A stretch of DNA of 64,000 nt from Thermococcus sp. MV5 (GCF_012027425.1 NZ_SNUE01000003.1:186001-250000); one strand, 5' to 3'. Positions 52,082 to 62,122 are shown, numbered from the stretch's first letter. Notes: a model not told the origin generated them from the sequence alone. Made by a program: numbers and translations.

Positions 52082-53815
52082 ATGAACTCTGCAGTGATTA
52101 TATTGGCTGCTGTAATAATATATGTAGCTATGTATTTTACTTATGGAAAGAGTCTTCAAAACAAAGTAGTCAAAGCAGATGCAAACAGACCAACACCAGC
52201 CCACAAGCTTTATGATGGTGTGGACTACGTCCCTGCACATCCAGTTGTTCTCTATGGACACCATTTTGCTAGTATTGCAGGAGCTGGGCCAATAGTAGGT
52301 CCAGCAGTGGCAATGGCGTGGGGATGGGTACCCTCATTGCTGTGGGTATGGTTTGGTAACGTCTTTATTGGGGCAGTACATGACTATTTGGCGTTGATGG
52401 CTTCAGTTAGATACGATGGAAAATCTGTACAGTGGATTGCTGGAAAGATAATGAGCAGAAGGACAGGCATTTCATTTGAGGTGTATATATGGTTTACTTT
52501 GCTATTGGTTGTTGCAGCATTCGTGGCTGTTACCGCAAGACTGCTCGTTTTAACGCCACAAGCAGCAACAGCGACATTATTGTTCCTTCTAGTGGCAATA
52601 CTCCTAGGATGGATGATGTACAAGATGAACGTTAACTTTTACGTTGCAACAGCAATAGGATTGATACTTCTTGTGATAGCAGTGTGGATTGGGTTTAAGA
52701 ACCCCTTAATATTTGTCCCAGGGCAAACAGATGCTACAAGTGCTGCTTATACTCAAGCATACCACTACTGGAATATTATATTGATGGTTTATATTATCAT
52801 TGCATCATCATTACCAGTGTGGGTGCTTCTCCAACCCAGAGATTACTTAAACGCTTACATTCTGTGGTTTGGTCTCCTCATTGGAGGTATTGCATTTATA
52901 GCCCTTGCGAAGCCTTTTGAAGTTCCAGGATTTACAATGTGGTCAGCAAATGTTGTTGGAAAACAACCCTCACCCTTCTGGCCAACAGTACCGTTGGTAA
53001 TTGCATGTGGTGCCTTAAGCGGTTTCCACTCCATAGTTGGTTCTGGAACTTCATCAAAGCAACTTGACAAAGAAATTCACGGATTACTTGTTGGCTATGG
53101 TGGAATGTTTACTGAAGGATTCCTTTCTACAATCGTTATCACTGCTATAGCAGTTTATGGTGTCAAATTGACTGGACTTAACGTTGCTGAATGGGGAACC
53201 CAGTATATTACCAAGGGTGGGCTTGGAACATTTATCGGTGGTTATGCCCAAGGATTGGCTGATTTCTATGGAATAGACATTACACTAGGTAAGACATTTG
53301 CAACTCTTTGGATTGCAGCATTCACATTGACTTCACTTGACACCGCTACAAGGCTTGGAAGATTTGCATGGCAGGAGTTATTTGGAATGGTAACTGATAC
53401 CAGCCAAGGAATCTGGAATACTATCACAAACAAGTGGGTTGCTTCTATAATAATTGCAGGCATCGGAACTTGGATGGCATGGGGTGCTGGATATAAGGTA
53501 TTGTGGCCAGCATTTGCAGGTATGAACCAGTTGTTGGCTTCAATTGCTATGATGACAGCAGCTTTGTGGGCATACAAGATACAGAATGCTGGGAAGTGGA
53601 GTTATGCAGTCTTGATTCCTGCACTCTTCTTATGGATTACAGTTACGGTAGCTATTGTCTGGTATATCATAGTAATTCCATTACCCAACATGAGTACAAC
53701 TATAGCAGTAAAAGGTGCCCTCTCAGTAGGTCTATTACTTAACTTCCTACTTGGATACGACTTCTATCTTGCATGGAAGAGACCGACAGAAGAGTATGGG
53801 GCCGCTCCAGCGTAA
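52082..53815 (+). CDS. cstA: CstA-type carbon-starvation/peptide or pyruvate transporter
   Basis: A 577-residue integral membrane protein with about sixteen helices. CstA signatures: NRPTPAHKLYDGVDYVPAHP, VVLYGHHFASIAGAGPIVGP, WGWVPSLLWVWFGNVFIGAV, CGALSGFHSIVGSGTSSKQL and TSLDTATRLGRFAWQEL. Family members take up peptides or pyruvate. The C-terminus ends in LAWKRPTEEYGAAPA. GGGGGTG precedes the ATG. The compact operon 53873-56366 follows 57 nt downstream and may be co-transcribed. Confidence 0.93.
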   Translation: MNSAVIILAAVIIYVAMYFTYGKSLQNKVVKADANRPTPAHKLYDGVDYVPAHPVVLYGHHFASIAGAGPIVGPAVAMAWGWVPSLLWVWFGNVFIGAVHDYLALMASVRYDGKSVQWIAGKIMSRRTGISFEVYIWFTLLLVVAAFVAVTARLLVLTPQAATATLLFLLVAILLGWMMYKMNVNFYVATAIGLILLVIAVWIGFKNPLIFVPGQTDATSAAYTQAYHYWNIILMVYIIIASSLPVWVLLQPRDYLNAYILWFGLLIGGIAFIALAKPFEVPGFTMWSANVVGKQPSPFWPTVPLVIACGALSGFHSIVGSGTSSKQLDKEIHGLLVGYGGMFTEGFLSTIVITAIAVYGVKLTGLNVAEWGTQYITKGGLGTFIGGYAQGLADFYGIDITLGKTFATLWIAAFTLTSLDTATRLGRFAWQELFGMVTDTSQGIWNTITNKWVASIIIAGIGTWMAWGAGYKVLWPAFAGMNQLLASIAMMTAALWAYKIQNAGKWSYAVLIPALFLWITVTVAIVWYIIVIPLPNMSTTIAVKGALSVGLLLNFLLGYDFYLAWKRPTEEYGAAPA

Positions 53816-53872
53816 GCCTTCTTTCTTTATTTTTAAATTTTCCGTATTTTAAATAATTCTTGAGGTGGTGGT

Positions 53873-54163
53873 ATGGTGAAAAAACTTTTAAAAAAGATTT
53901 TATATTGGGTTTCAATGCCTGCTCGTGTTCTTTGGAAGTTTAATAAAGGGTTCAAGCTTTATTATCTTAGGGGGATTCAGTGGGGACTTGAAGAGTTAGA
54001 GAATGTTTTTGCTCTTCTTTTGTTGGGTAGTTATGTGGGAGTCCCAAACCCTCCGATAGATATTAGCTACCAGTTTCTTCCCCATATGGTTAGGGAAATA
54101 TATATTGTGCAGGAGAAGTCTGTTAATTCATTAACTATAAAGACGGGGTGGTTAAATGTTTGA
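53873..54163 (+). CDS. Small protein, first of a tandem paralog pair
   Basis: A 96-residue protein with basic N-terminus (KKLLKKILYWVSMPARVLWK) followed by a conserved core: ELENVFALLLLGSYVGVPNP, then HMVREIYIVQEKS. The core is shared with the next gene (ELENVFALVLMGSFVGIPSP, HMVREIYVMQ), so the two arose by duplication. One hydrophobic segment could be a membrane-inserted hairpin interrupted by PNPP. The start follows GAGGTGGTGG; the 3' end overlaps the next gene by 8 nt. Function unknown. Confidence 0.82.
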   Translation: MVKKLLKKILYWVSMPARVLWKFNKGFKLYYLRGIQWGLEELENVFALLLLGSYVGVPNPPIDISYQFLPHMVREIYIVQEKSVNSLTIKTGWLNV

Positions 54164-54425
54164 GAATATAAAAGCATTTTTTAAAGGTTTTTTTAGGTCA
54201 TTCAAAGCACGCTCAACAGAATATATTGAATTTGAGGAGAGAGAACTTGAAAATGTCTTTGCCCTGGTACTTATGGGATCATTCGTGGGGATCCCATCAC
54301 CTCCAACGACACTTGTTATGAGATTAATGCCTCATATGGTTAGGGAAATTTATGTTATGCAAAGGAGAGCCGGTGAGATGGATGATATATTTGGAGAAAT
54401 TGCCGCGATGTTTGAGATTACTTGA
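54156..54425 (+). CDS. Small protein, second of a tandem paralog pair
   Basis: An 89-residue paralog of the preceding gene. Amphipathic N-terminus (FENIKAFFKGFFRSFKARS), conserved ELENVFALVLMGSFVGIPSP and PHMVREIYVMQ, and an acidic, helical tail DDIFGEIAAMFEIT absent from the first copy. It overlaps the first gene by 8 nt and lies 9 nt ahead of the ArsA-like ATPase. Tight packing suggests the pair works with the ATPase, perhaps as membrane clients or an adaptor (inference). Confidence 0.83.
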   Translation: MFENIKAFFKGFFRSFKARSTEYIEFEERELENVFALVLMGSFVGIPSPPTTLVMRLMPHMVREIYVMQRRAGEMDDIFGEIAAMFEIT

Positions 54426-54434
54426 GGTGATAAA

Positions 54435-55439
54435 ATGAAGGAGTATTTATTTCCACGAGAAGGTTTTAGAGTTTTATTTTTCATAGGAAAAGGTGGGGTT
54501 GGTAAAACGACTACTTCGGCAGCAGTTTCAGTTGCTTTAGCTAGGAAGGGTTATAAAACTCTGATAGTGTCAATAGATCCTGCTCATAATCTCGGTGATG
54601 TATTTGAAGTTAAACTAGAGGATAAGCCTAAGCAGATAACCGAAAACCTTTATGCGATGGAACTTGATATGGAGAAGCTAATCAAGAGTTATTTGAGACA
54701 TTTAGAGGAGAATCTAAAGCATATGTACCGTTACCTTACAGTGATAAATCTAGAGAAATACTTTGAAGTTCTCAGCTTTTCTCCGGGTATAGAGGAGTAT
54801 GCTACACTTGAAGCGATTAGAGAAATATTGCAAGAGGGGGATAAATGGGAGATCATAATCTTCGACACTCCACCTACGGGGTTAACCCTTAGGGTGTTAG
54901 CTCTTCCAGAAATTGCGCTTATATGGACAAAAAAGCTCATAGAAATTAGGAAAAAGATTTTAGAAAAGAGAAGAGCTATAGAAAATATACAAGGAGAAAG
55001 AAAGTTTGTAATTGAAGGTGAAGAGTATAAGCTTCCGAGTATGGAGGAAGAGGATCCTGTTATGAGGGAACTAAGAGGTTATGAAGAAGAAATAAAATTC
55101 GTTCGTGAGACTATCACTAATTCTAAAAAAAGCAGTGTAATTGCAGTGATGAATCCAGAAATGCTTCCTCTATATGAGACGGAAAGGGCTCATGAAGCAT
55201 TAAGAAAGTTTAAGATTCCTTTTAATTTGGTAGTCATAAATAAGGTCATTGAACTGCAGGGGGATATTCCGAGGATAAGAGTAAAAATAGAGGCCCAGAA
55301 AAAAGTGTTAAGAGAAATAGACGGAATATTCAGGGGAATTGATATTGTAACGATACCCATGTTTGAGGAGGAGCCAAGAGGTATGAAATGGTTGGAAAAA
55401 ATTGGAGGGTTAATAGTTGGAGATTCGGGAAATCTATGA
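54435..55439 (+). CDS. ArsA/Get3-family ATPase
   Basis: A 334-residue single-domain ArsA/Get3-type ATPase: deviant Walker A FIGKGGVGKTTTSAAV, switch I VSIDPAHNLGDVFEV (Get3 DPAHS), switch II FDTPPTGLTLRVLALP (Get3 DTAPTGHTLRFL), and nucleotide-specificity loop VINKVI. The central insert is charged (RRAIENIQGERKFVIEGEEY) and lacks the zinc CxxC dimer motif and the arsenite Cys triad. So arsenite pumping is unlikely; protein or membrane-protein handling is more likely (inference). Start after GAGGTGATAAA. Confidence 0.9.
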   Translation: MKEYLFPREGFRVLFFIGKGGVGKTTTSAAVSVALARKGYKTLIVSIDPAHNLGDVFEVKLEDKPKQITENLYAMELDMEKLIKSYLRHLEENLKHMYRYLTVINLEKYFEVLSFSPGIEEYATLEAIREILQEGDKWEIIIFDTPPTGLTLRVLALPEIALIWTKKLIEIRKKILEKRRAIENIQGERKFVIEGEEYKLPSMEEEDPVMRELRGYEEEIKFVRETITNSKKSSVIAVMNPEMLPLYETERAHEALRKFKIPFNLVVINKVIELQGDIPRIRVKIEAQKKVLREIDGIFRGIDIVTIPMFEEEPRGMKWLEKIGGLIVGDSGNL

Positions 55440-55707
55440 AGAACTCAAAAAAGTTAGAGAGCCAATAAGTGGGGAGGATATAGTGAGTCTTGGTATTGTG
55501 AGTTTGATAAGAAAGGAGGATGATAAAGTAGTTATCTTTTTGGGTCTTGCTCGTAGAACTCCTAGACACCCTTTTGAAATGGCTCTTAACTGGGCAGTGC
55601 ATGCACGGATTGTTAAGGATATAGTAAAGGTTTTAGAGGGCAAAGTTAACTTTGAGATAATTGATGATATGACATTTCAAAGATATTATCCAATAGAGGA
55701 GGTTTAA
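55417..55707 (+). CDS. MIP18/DUF59 family protein
   Basis: A 96-residue MIP18-like protein. Family pattern: IYEELKKVREPISGEDIVSL, GIVSLIRKEDDKVVIFLGLA, PFEMALNWAVHARIVKDIVK. MIP18/SufT proteins act in Fe-S cluster maturation, but the usual (T/S)xxxC cysteine region is here ARRTPRHPFE without a Cys. TTG start behind GGAGGG, overlapping the ArsA gene by 23 nt. Placed between the ATPase and an anchored protein. Confidence 0.78.
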   Translation: MEIREIYEELKKVREPISGEDIVSLGIVSLIRKEDDKVVIFLGLARRTPRHPFEMALNWAVHARIVKDIVKVLEGKVNFEIIDDMTFQRYYPIEEV

Positions 55708-55709
55708 TA

Positions 55710-56366
55710 ATGAAGGTTACTCCTGAGATGTTGCTTTTGATAATGGTCTTAGGTGCAGTGGCGGCTTTACAGTTCTATAAAGGTAGAAGACTGAACTTAA
55801 GCATAATGGAATACTACCTACGGACAATAGAAAGTATAGTAAAACCAAAGGACAAAGAATATGTGTGGATAGGAGGATATGTAGGATTTAGAGCATTTTA
55901 TAAGGTTAATGAGGCCAATTTGGATAAGTTTGAGTATACCTTAACACTTCTACCAAGACAAAGCATCCTCTATTTCCCAGTTTCAAAGATAATTAATAGG
56001 CATGACAAGATATACTTTGTTATAAAGCCCTACACCACAATTAGACGTGAAGTACACTTGATTCAGAAGGGTTATTATAGGTTTAAACCGAAGATTGAAG
56101 ATGAAGAACTTCTTCAGAGGGAAGTAATTGAAGTGAATGGAAAGCAGTACGAGGTGCTCTTTGAGAAAAGACGCGATGTAGAGCTACTTAGAGACTTCAT
56201 TCAAGGATTTTCCAAGGCGGAAAATGTTAAGCATATATCACTTACACCAAAAACTAACGTACTATATGTCTTCATGAAGCCAGAGATTGAAACCATAGAG
56301 CAGGATGTGAGACACATAATCCGTTTTGTTAATGAAAGTTTAAAAGAGGGTCTCTTTGATAGATGA
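55710..56366 (+). CDS. Membrane-anchored conserved hypothetical protein
   Basis: A 218-residue protein with an N-terminal anchor (EMLLLIMVLGAVAALQFYKG) and a cytosolic domain of mixed alpha/beta: EYVWIGGYVGFRAFYKVNEA, FEYTLTLLPRQSILYFPVSK, IYFVIKPYTTIRREVHLIQK, and a helical tail. By the positive-inside rule (KGRR after the helix) the bulk faces the cytosol. GAGGAGGTTTAATA precedes ATG; 2 nt from the DUF59 stop. Last gene of the operon. Function unknown. Confidence 0.8.
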   Translation: MKVTPEMLLLIMVLGAVAALQFYKGRRLNLSIMEYYLRTIESIVKPKDKEYVWIGGYVGFRAFYKVNEANLDKFEYTLTLLPRQSILYFPVSKIINRHDKIYFVIKPYTTIRREVHLIQKGYYRFKPKIEDEELLQREVIEVNGKQYEVLFEKRRDVELLRDFIQGFSKAENVKHISLTPKTNVLYVFMKPEIETIEQDVRHIIRFVNESLKEGLFDR

Positions 56367-56409
56367 AGACAAAAACCTAATAAATTTCTTTTTAAATTTT
56401 TACCCACTC

Positions 56410-56447
56410 GAAAGCCTTGCCTTTTAGGGCGGGGGAGGAGGTCAGTC
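56410..56447 (+). repeat. Solo right-end hairpin that carries the ribosome site of the next gene (copy f)
   Basis: GAAAGCCTTGCC, TTTTAGGG, CGGGGGAGGAGGTCAGTC, then ATG 56448. The stem pairs CCTTGCC with GGGCGGGG (with G-U pairs). GGAGGAGGT, 4-6 nt ahead of the ATG, is the only ribosome site for the methyltransferase gene and adjoins the 3' arm. Confidence 0.78.
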
Positions 56448-57380
56448 ATGATAGGAAGACTTTTTGCCCTTGGCTATTCAAAAGAGTTTGCAGAGCGTTA
56501 TTACCAACTTTGGGGTGAGAGAGCTTTAAGGATAGCTGAGGCAATGGAAAAACCTCTTCCAAGATGTTTTCGAGTCAATACTCTTCGTGCTGATGTATCG
56601 AAACTTACCAAGATGTTAAACAAAAAAGGATTTCAATTCAAGCGCGTTCCTTGGGCGAGAGAAGGTTTTTGTTTGACTAGAGAGCCTTTTTCAATTACCT
56701 CAACTCCAGAATATCTAGGAGGATTAGTTTATATCCAAGAGGCCTCCTCAATGTATCCACCAGTAGTCCTTGGACCAAGGCCTGGAGAAATTGTAGCGGA
56801 TATGGCTGCGGCTCCAGGAGGGAAGACATCTTATATGGCCCAACTGATGGAAAACAAAGGAGTAATATATGCTTTTGATGTGGGAGGAGATAGACTAAAG
56901 GAGACCAGACTTAATCTTTCAAGACTTGGAGTGACAAATACTATCCTTGTTCATAAAAGTTCTCTGTACATGGGAGAACTTGACATGGAGTTTGATAAAA
57001 TTCTTTTGGACGCCCCCTGTACTGGTAGTGGCACAATCCATAAAAATCCAGAGAGAAAAGCAAATAGGACAATTAAAGATGTTAAATTCTGTCAGAATTT
57101 ACAAATACAGATGATAAAGGTTGCATTAGAGAATCTAAAGGTTGGGGGAGTATTAGTATATTCTACATGTTCATTGGAACCAGAGGAGAATGAATTTGTA
57201 ATCCAATGGGCGCTCGATAACTTTGATGTTATCCTTTTACCTCTTCGATTTGGCGAGCCAGCCTTAACCTCCCCATTTGACATAGAGCTTAGTTCTGAAC
57301 TCTCTAAGGCAAGACGATTCTATCCGGATGAGCATAATACTAGTGGGTTTTTTGTGGCTAAGATTCAGAAAAAATTCTAA
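56448..57380 (+). CDS. RNA m5C methyltransferase, NSUN/Trm4 type
   Basis: A 310-residue RNA cytosine-C5 methyltransferase of the RsmB/NSUN family. Motif I is VADMAAAPGGKTSYMAQL, and acidic II is YAFDVGG. Motif IV DAPCTGSGTIHKNP and motif VI YSTCSLEPEENEF hold the two catalytic Cys. The N-terminal RRM-like part, RCFRVNTLRADVSKL, is shortened relative to bacterial RsmB/F. The size is like the archaeal tRNA Trm4 enzymes; tRNA specificity is inferred. Its translation start depends on hairpin f. Confidence 0.92.
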   Translation: MIGRLFALGYSKEFAERYYQLWGERALRIAEAMEKPLPRCFRVNTLRADVSKLTKMLNKKGFQFKRVPWAREGFCLTREPFSITSTPEYLGGLVYIQEASSMYPPVVLGPRPGEIVADMAAAPGGKTSYMAQLMENKGVIYAFDVGGDRLKETRLNLSRLGVTNTILVHKSSLYMGELDMEFDKILLDAPCTGSGTIHKNPERKANRTIKDVKFCQNLQIQMIKVALENLKVGGVLVYSTCSLEPEENEFVIQWALDNFDVILLPLRFGEPALTSPFDIELSSELSKARRFYPDEHNTSGFFVAKIQKKF

Positions 57381-57441
57381 AATAGAAAGAAAAACATTTA
57401 ATAATATGTAAACATACAGTAATTTTAGGTGAATTCCAGTG

Positions 57442-58077
57442 ATGTTGCAACTAAGGGATTTTTTAAATGATATCCATGAGGGGGAGAGAGTATTCATTGA
57501 GTATGAGTCCACGTCTCATCCAGAACTTTTTCTTGATGGGTTGGTGAAATGGAGCAATGAAGAGAGGGTACCACTCTTAATCGTTGACATGCTAGATACA
57601 TTTCATCTATTTGTACAGCAGCTTAGATTTTTAGGGTATAATACTCATCATTTGGAAAATCTTTGTGTTATCAAAGGAGGGGGTAAAGTTGAACTTGGGA
57701 GGGTAATTGGAAGGGTTAGAATAATGGAAGAGTTCTATGTGCAACTTAAAGAGTATAATGATGCAATAAGGTTATTTTTTGAGAAAGTCAAATCTGATAG
57801 GGCCGTTATTGTGTTTTTGGGCATGGAAAAGTTCATGTACTCCTTCCAAGAATCTTCCTATAGGGTCGAAGAGTATTTTGATAAGGTTGTAAGAAGACCA
57901 TTATTTAAGGGAAACATAATCTTTGTTTTTGCTCTGAAGGGTATCATGAGTGCTCAAGTCGAGGCACTATGGCATGAGAGTTCCACAAGAGTTCTTGAGA
58001 TCAATGGTAGAGGAGATAGATTTTTCATTAAAAAAGCACCCAAACTTGATCATTTGGATGGGGTGATAGAATTATGA
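57442..58077 (+). CDS. DUF257 family protein (copy 1)
   Basis: A 211-residue Thermococcales-specific DUF257 protein. Pattern: GERVFIEYESTSHPELFLDG, VPLLIVDMLDTFHLFVQQLR, VELGRVIGRVRIMEE, and a final ARVLEINGRGDRFFIK-type strand (TRVLEINGRGDRF). The core looks like a RecA/KaiC-like domain without Walker A: the GEx start and IVDMLD strand echo Walker B. Start ATG 57442 or GTG 57439, site GGTGAATT. Overlaps copy 2 by ATGA. Function unknown. Confidence 0.83.
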   Translation: MLQLRDFLNDIHEGERVFIEYESTSHPELFLDGLVKWSNEERVPLLIVDMLDTFHLFVQQLRFLGYNTHHLENLCVIKGGGKVELGRVIGRVRIMEEFYVQLKEYNDAIRLFFEKVKSDRAVIVFLGMEKFMYSFQESSYRVEEYFDKVVRRPLFKGNIIFVFALKGIMSAQVEALWHESSTRVLEINGRGDRFFIKKAPKLDHLDGVIEL

Positions 58078-58751
58078 GTTCCACAGTGGAGGAAATCTTA
58101 GAATATATAAAGTCAGTGATGTGGAGAGAAGGGATTGTGGTAGAATATTCTTCTAGTGAGCCCATTCATTTAATTTTTAAATGGTTGGTGGGAATCTCTA
58201 AGAAAATTACTGATAATATACTTGTCCTAGATGTTTTAGATGTTTTATCAATGTTAAAATTAAATCTTGATGTTGCTGGGAAGGATACATCTTTCATACA
58301 TGAGCTTGATGTAATAAAAATAGGAGGGAACATAAAGCTTGGTAAGATAATAGGTTATGTGGATCCCCACCAAGATATTACAGTATATGCATCTAAGTAT
58401 TCCAAAATTCTTCGGGAATATTACGAAACCCACAAAAATATAGTCTACTTCCTCTTTGGAATGGAAAAGCTTGTGCATCTGCAAGAAAGGAAAAGGGCAT
58501 TTGAATTATACGCTACAAATTATACACGGTATGTTTTTGGTGATGAAGAGAGAGTGGGAATTTATTTCATAAATAGGGACATAGCGACAAGGCCATTGCT
58601 CTTACAGTTGGAAGAGGCAGCTTCTAGAGTTGTGGAGGTTATTCATGAAGAAGGAACATTAAAAATTAAAATTAGAAAGTCTCCACGCTTGGATGATTAT
58701 GGAAAGGAATTTAAGATCCCTCTTGAAGATCTTCGTCATTTAAAATTTTAG
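58074..58751 (+). CDS. DUF257 family protein (copy 2)
   Basis: A 225-residue second DUF257 protein, homologous end-to-end with copy 1: GIVVEYSSSEPIHLIFKWLV, NILVLDVLDVLSMLKLNL, IKLGKIIGYVDPHQDITV, FLFGMEKLVHLQERKRAFE and SRVVEVIHEEGTLKIKIRK. Start overlaps the copy 1 stop (ATGA). Its 3' end overlaps the convergent gene by 41 nt. The tandem pair suggests heterodimer formation (inference). Function unknown. Confidence 0.83.
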   Translation: MSSTVEEILEYIKSVMWREGIVVEYSSSEPIHLIFKWLVGISKKITDNILVLDVLDVLSMLKLNLDVAGKDTSFIHELDVIKIGGNIKLGKIIGYVDPHQDITVYASKYSKILREYYETHKNIVYFLFGMEKLVHLQERKRAFELYATNYTRYVFGDEERVGIYFINRDIATRPLLLQLEEAASRVVEVIHEEGTLKIKIRKSPRLDDYGKEFKIPLEDLRHLKF

Positions 58752-59709
58752 TTTCAATTTCGTGGAGTACCTTTCTAGTTTCTTCACTTAACAAACTTTC
58801 AAGCTCATCTCGTGCTGCCTTGGCCACATCAAATTTTGAGGAATATTCTCTGGAAACATCTATCCAAGGAATTTTCTTCTTTTCCACAAACACATCGATA
58901 TCTGCAAATCGTTGATATCCTCTATATTCCAGTCCTTTGAGAAGGAATTTTATCCTGAGGGGATCTTCCCAAGTCATGAGTTTTATCTTGTAAACTCTAA
59001 TCCTCATAAAAGGCCTTGGATAGTCCCAGTCCCATCCTTCACTTACAACGTATCCTAGATCGAGATCTTCAAGAACTAAAAGTACACGCTCAATATTTTC
59101 TTCATATCTCTTTTTTGTGTCATAGATTCTTATGGTTATTTCTCGCCATCCCTCTGGAAGTAGCTTAAAAAGCAGGATTGGTAAGTCTATTCTGAGGGCC
59201 CTATACACATCTATGAAGTTTTTCTTGATTAAAAAGGCTCCTTTTAAATCCCCTACACTGAGATGTTTGACAAGTTTTTTGTCCGTTACTAAAAGAAGAG
59301 TGTCTTTCTCTTCTCCTTCATTTACTCCTCGGGCAAAGCTAGTCTCAATTGCATTATATCTTTGGGGGATGATTTCCGAGACCTTTTCTGCTTCTTTAGG
59401 AACTCTCAACAATATTATTTGTGGTCCGAGATTTGCCCTGTCAAAGGGGGCTTTTGCATTCAAAAGTTCCTTTAATACGCTATCGCTTCTCATCTTTATC
59501 AAAAAGGCTCCTCTTGTTAGGTCAAGTATAGTTTTCCATTCTTCGGCAGGTGTTACAAAAACAATAGTATCAAGTTCGCCACTTTGGTTCCATGCTTCCT
59601 CAACAGATGTCTTTGGAACTCCAAAAAGGTTGGTGATGAAATTCTCCCCAACTCCAACGTTGGAGGTTCTTAAAAATAACATTGAAGGTCCAAAACGCAT
59701 TAGTCTCAT
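58711..59709 (-). CDS. Thermococcales conserved hypothetical protein
   Basis: A 332-residue protein with no recognised motif. The N-terminal half has two similar units (GELDTIVFVTPAEEWKTILD, then LTRGAFLIKMRSDSV; EKDTLLLVTDKKLVKHLSVG, then LKGAFLIKKNFIDV), so there is an internal duplication with the repeated phrase GAFLIK. The C-terminal region is strand- and helix-rich (REITIRIYDTKKRYEENIER). Start overlaps the phosphoesterase stop (TAATG), so both are one operon. Function unknown. Confidence 0.75.
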   Translation of the reverse strand: MRLMRFGPSMLFLRTSNVGVGENFITNLFGVPKTSVEEAWNQSGELDTIVFVTPAEEWKTILDLTRGAFLIKMRSDSVLKELLNAKAPFDRANLGPQIILLRVPKEAEKVSEIIPQRYNAIETSFARGVNEGEEKDTLLLVTDKKLVKHLSVGDLKGAFLIKKNFIDVYRALRIDLPILLFKLLPEGWREITIRIYDTKKRYEENIERVLLVLEDLDLGYVVSEGWDWDYPRPFMRIRVYKIKLMTWEDPLRIKFLLKGLEYRGYQRFADIDVFVEKKKIPWIDVSREYSSKFDVAKAARDELESLLSEETRKVLHEIETKILNDEDLQEGS

Positions 59710-60299
59710 TATAATCCCCTCATCACTTTATAACCTCTTTCAAAATTTGTTCCATCTGGGTATTTGACCTTAATAACACGTTTGCTTTGTGGGAGAATGA
59801 AGTTAATGTTTAGGATCCCATTTAATCCTTTCTCGATAACTTTAAAGTTATGGCCATATAATGCAAAATCAATAGGTTTGTTGTTTTTCAGCTCACGAGG
59901 TTCGTGAGCCAAAGCCAGTCTAATTCCCTCTATTTCTATGATGTCACCGGGCTTTAGTATTTTTGCTCGTCTAGAAAATTTTCTGAGTATTTCTGGATCA
60001 TCTTCATTTCCGGGCACTATATATACTCTGGCATTAGAGTTTTCAAGAATATCCAAAAGTTCTTGAACTCTCTTTTTATATCTATCTTTAAGTTCGGGTC
60101 GTCTCTCGAGTTTTATATTGTCTACGAGATCTCCGGTATGAATTATGTACTCTGGCCTACTCTTTTCTATTAAGTTGAGGATGAATGGGTATATGTTATC
60201 TGGTGTATCACTTATGTGCATGATCTTTGGTTCTGAAGTCTCGAGTAATACCTTTGGGAGTCCTCTCCTCCTTAGAAAACTTGGAAGGTTAAATCTCAT
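59709..60299 (-). CDS. Metallophosphoesterase, YfcE/MJ0936-like
   Basis: A 196-residue calcineurin-like phosphodiesterase: IMHISDTPDNIYPFI (first Asp motif, Pro-Asp instead of the usual His after DT), YIIHTGDLVDNIKLE, VYIVPGNEDDPE, LALAHEPRE and FALYGHNFKV (GHxH reduced to GHNF). The last motif lacks one metal His, so activity may be altered. Length fits the small archaeal YfcE class. Leaderless-looking start with TATA-like TTATATAAAA shortly upstream. First gene of a two-gene operon. Confidence 0.85.
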   Translation of the reverse strand: MRFNLPSFLRRRGLPKVLLETSEPKIMHISDTPDNIYPFILNLIEKSRPEYIIHTGDLVDNIKLERRPELKDRYKKRVQELLDILENSNARVYIVPGNEDDPEILRKFSRRAKILKPGDIIEIEGIRLALAHEPRELKNNKPIDFALYGHNFKVIEKGLNGILNINFILPQSKRVIKVKYPDGTNFERGYKVMRGL

Positions 60300-60362
60300 C
60301 TTGAATATTTTTTCGATAGCATTTTATATAACTTTGGTCCAAGACAGAAGAGGTGGTTTATA

Positions 60363-62088
<1,726 letters not shown>

Positions 62089-62091
<3 letters not shown>

Positions 62092-62122
62092 CCTCCTCCC
62101 GCCTTGAAGGGCAAGACCTCCA
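62089..62122 (-). repeat. Solo right-end hairpin at the nep1 stop (copy g)
   Basis: On the minus strand: GGAGGTCTTGCC, CTTCAA, GGCGGGAGGAGGTCA. The stem TCTTGCC/GGCGGGA is complete with G-U pairs. The outer GTCA end, read on the plus strand, is the TGA stop of nep1. Confidence 0.78.

Noticed and set aside
54435-55439. ArsA-like ATPase as an arsenite pump
   Set aside because: It is a single domain without the Cys triad for As(III) and has no ArsB/ArsR neighbours.
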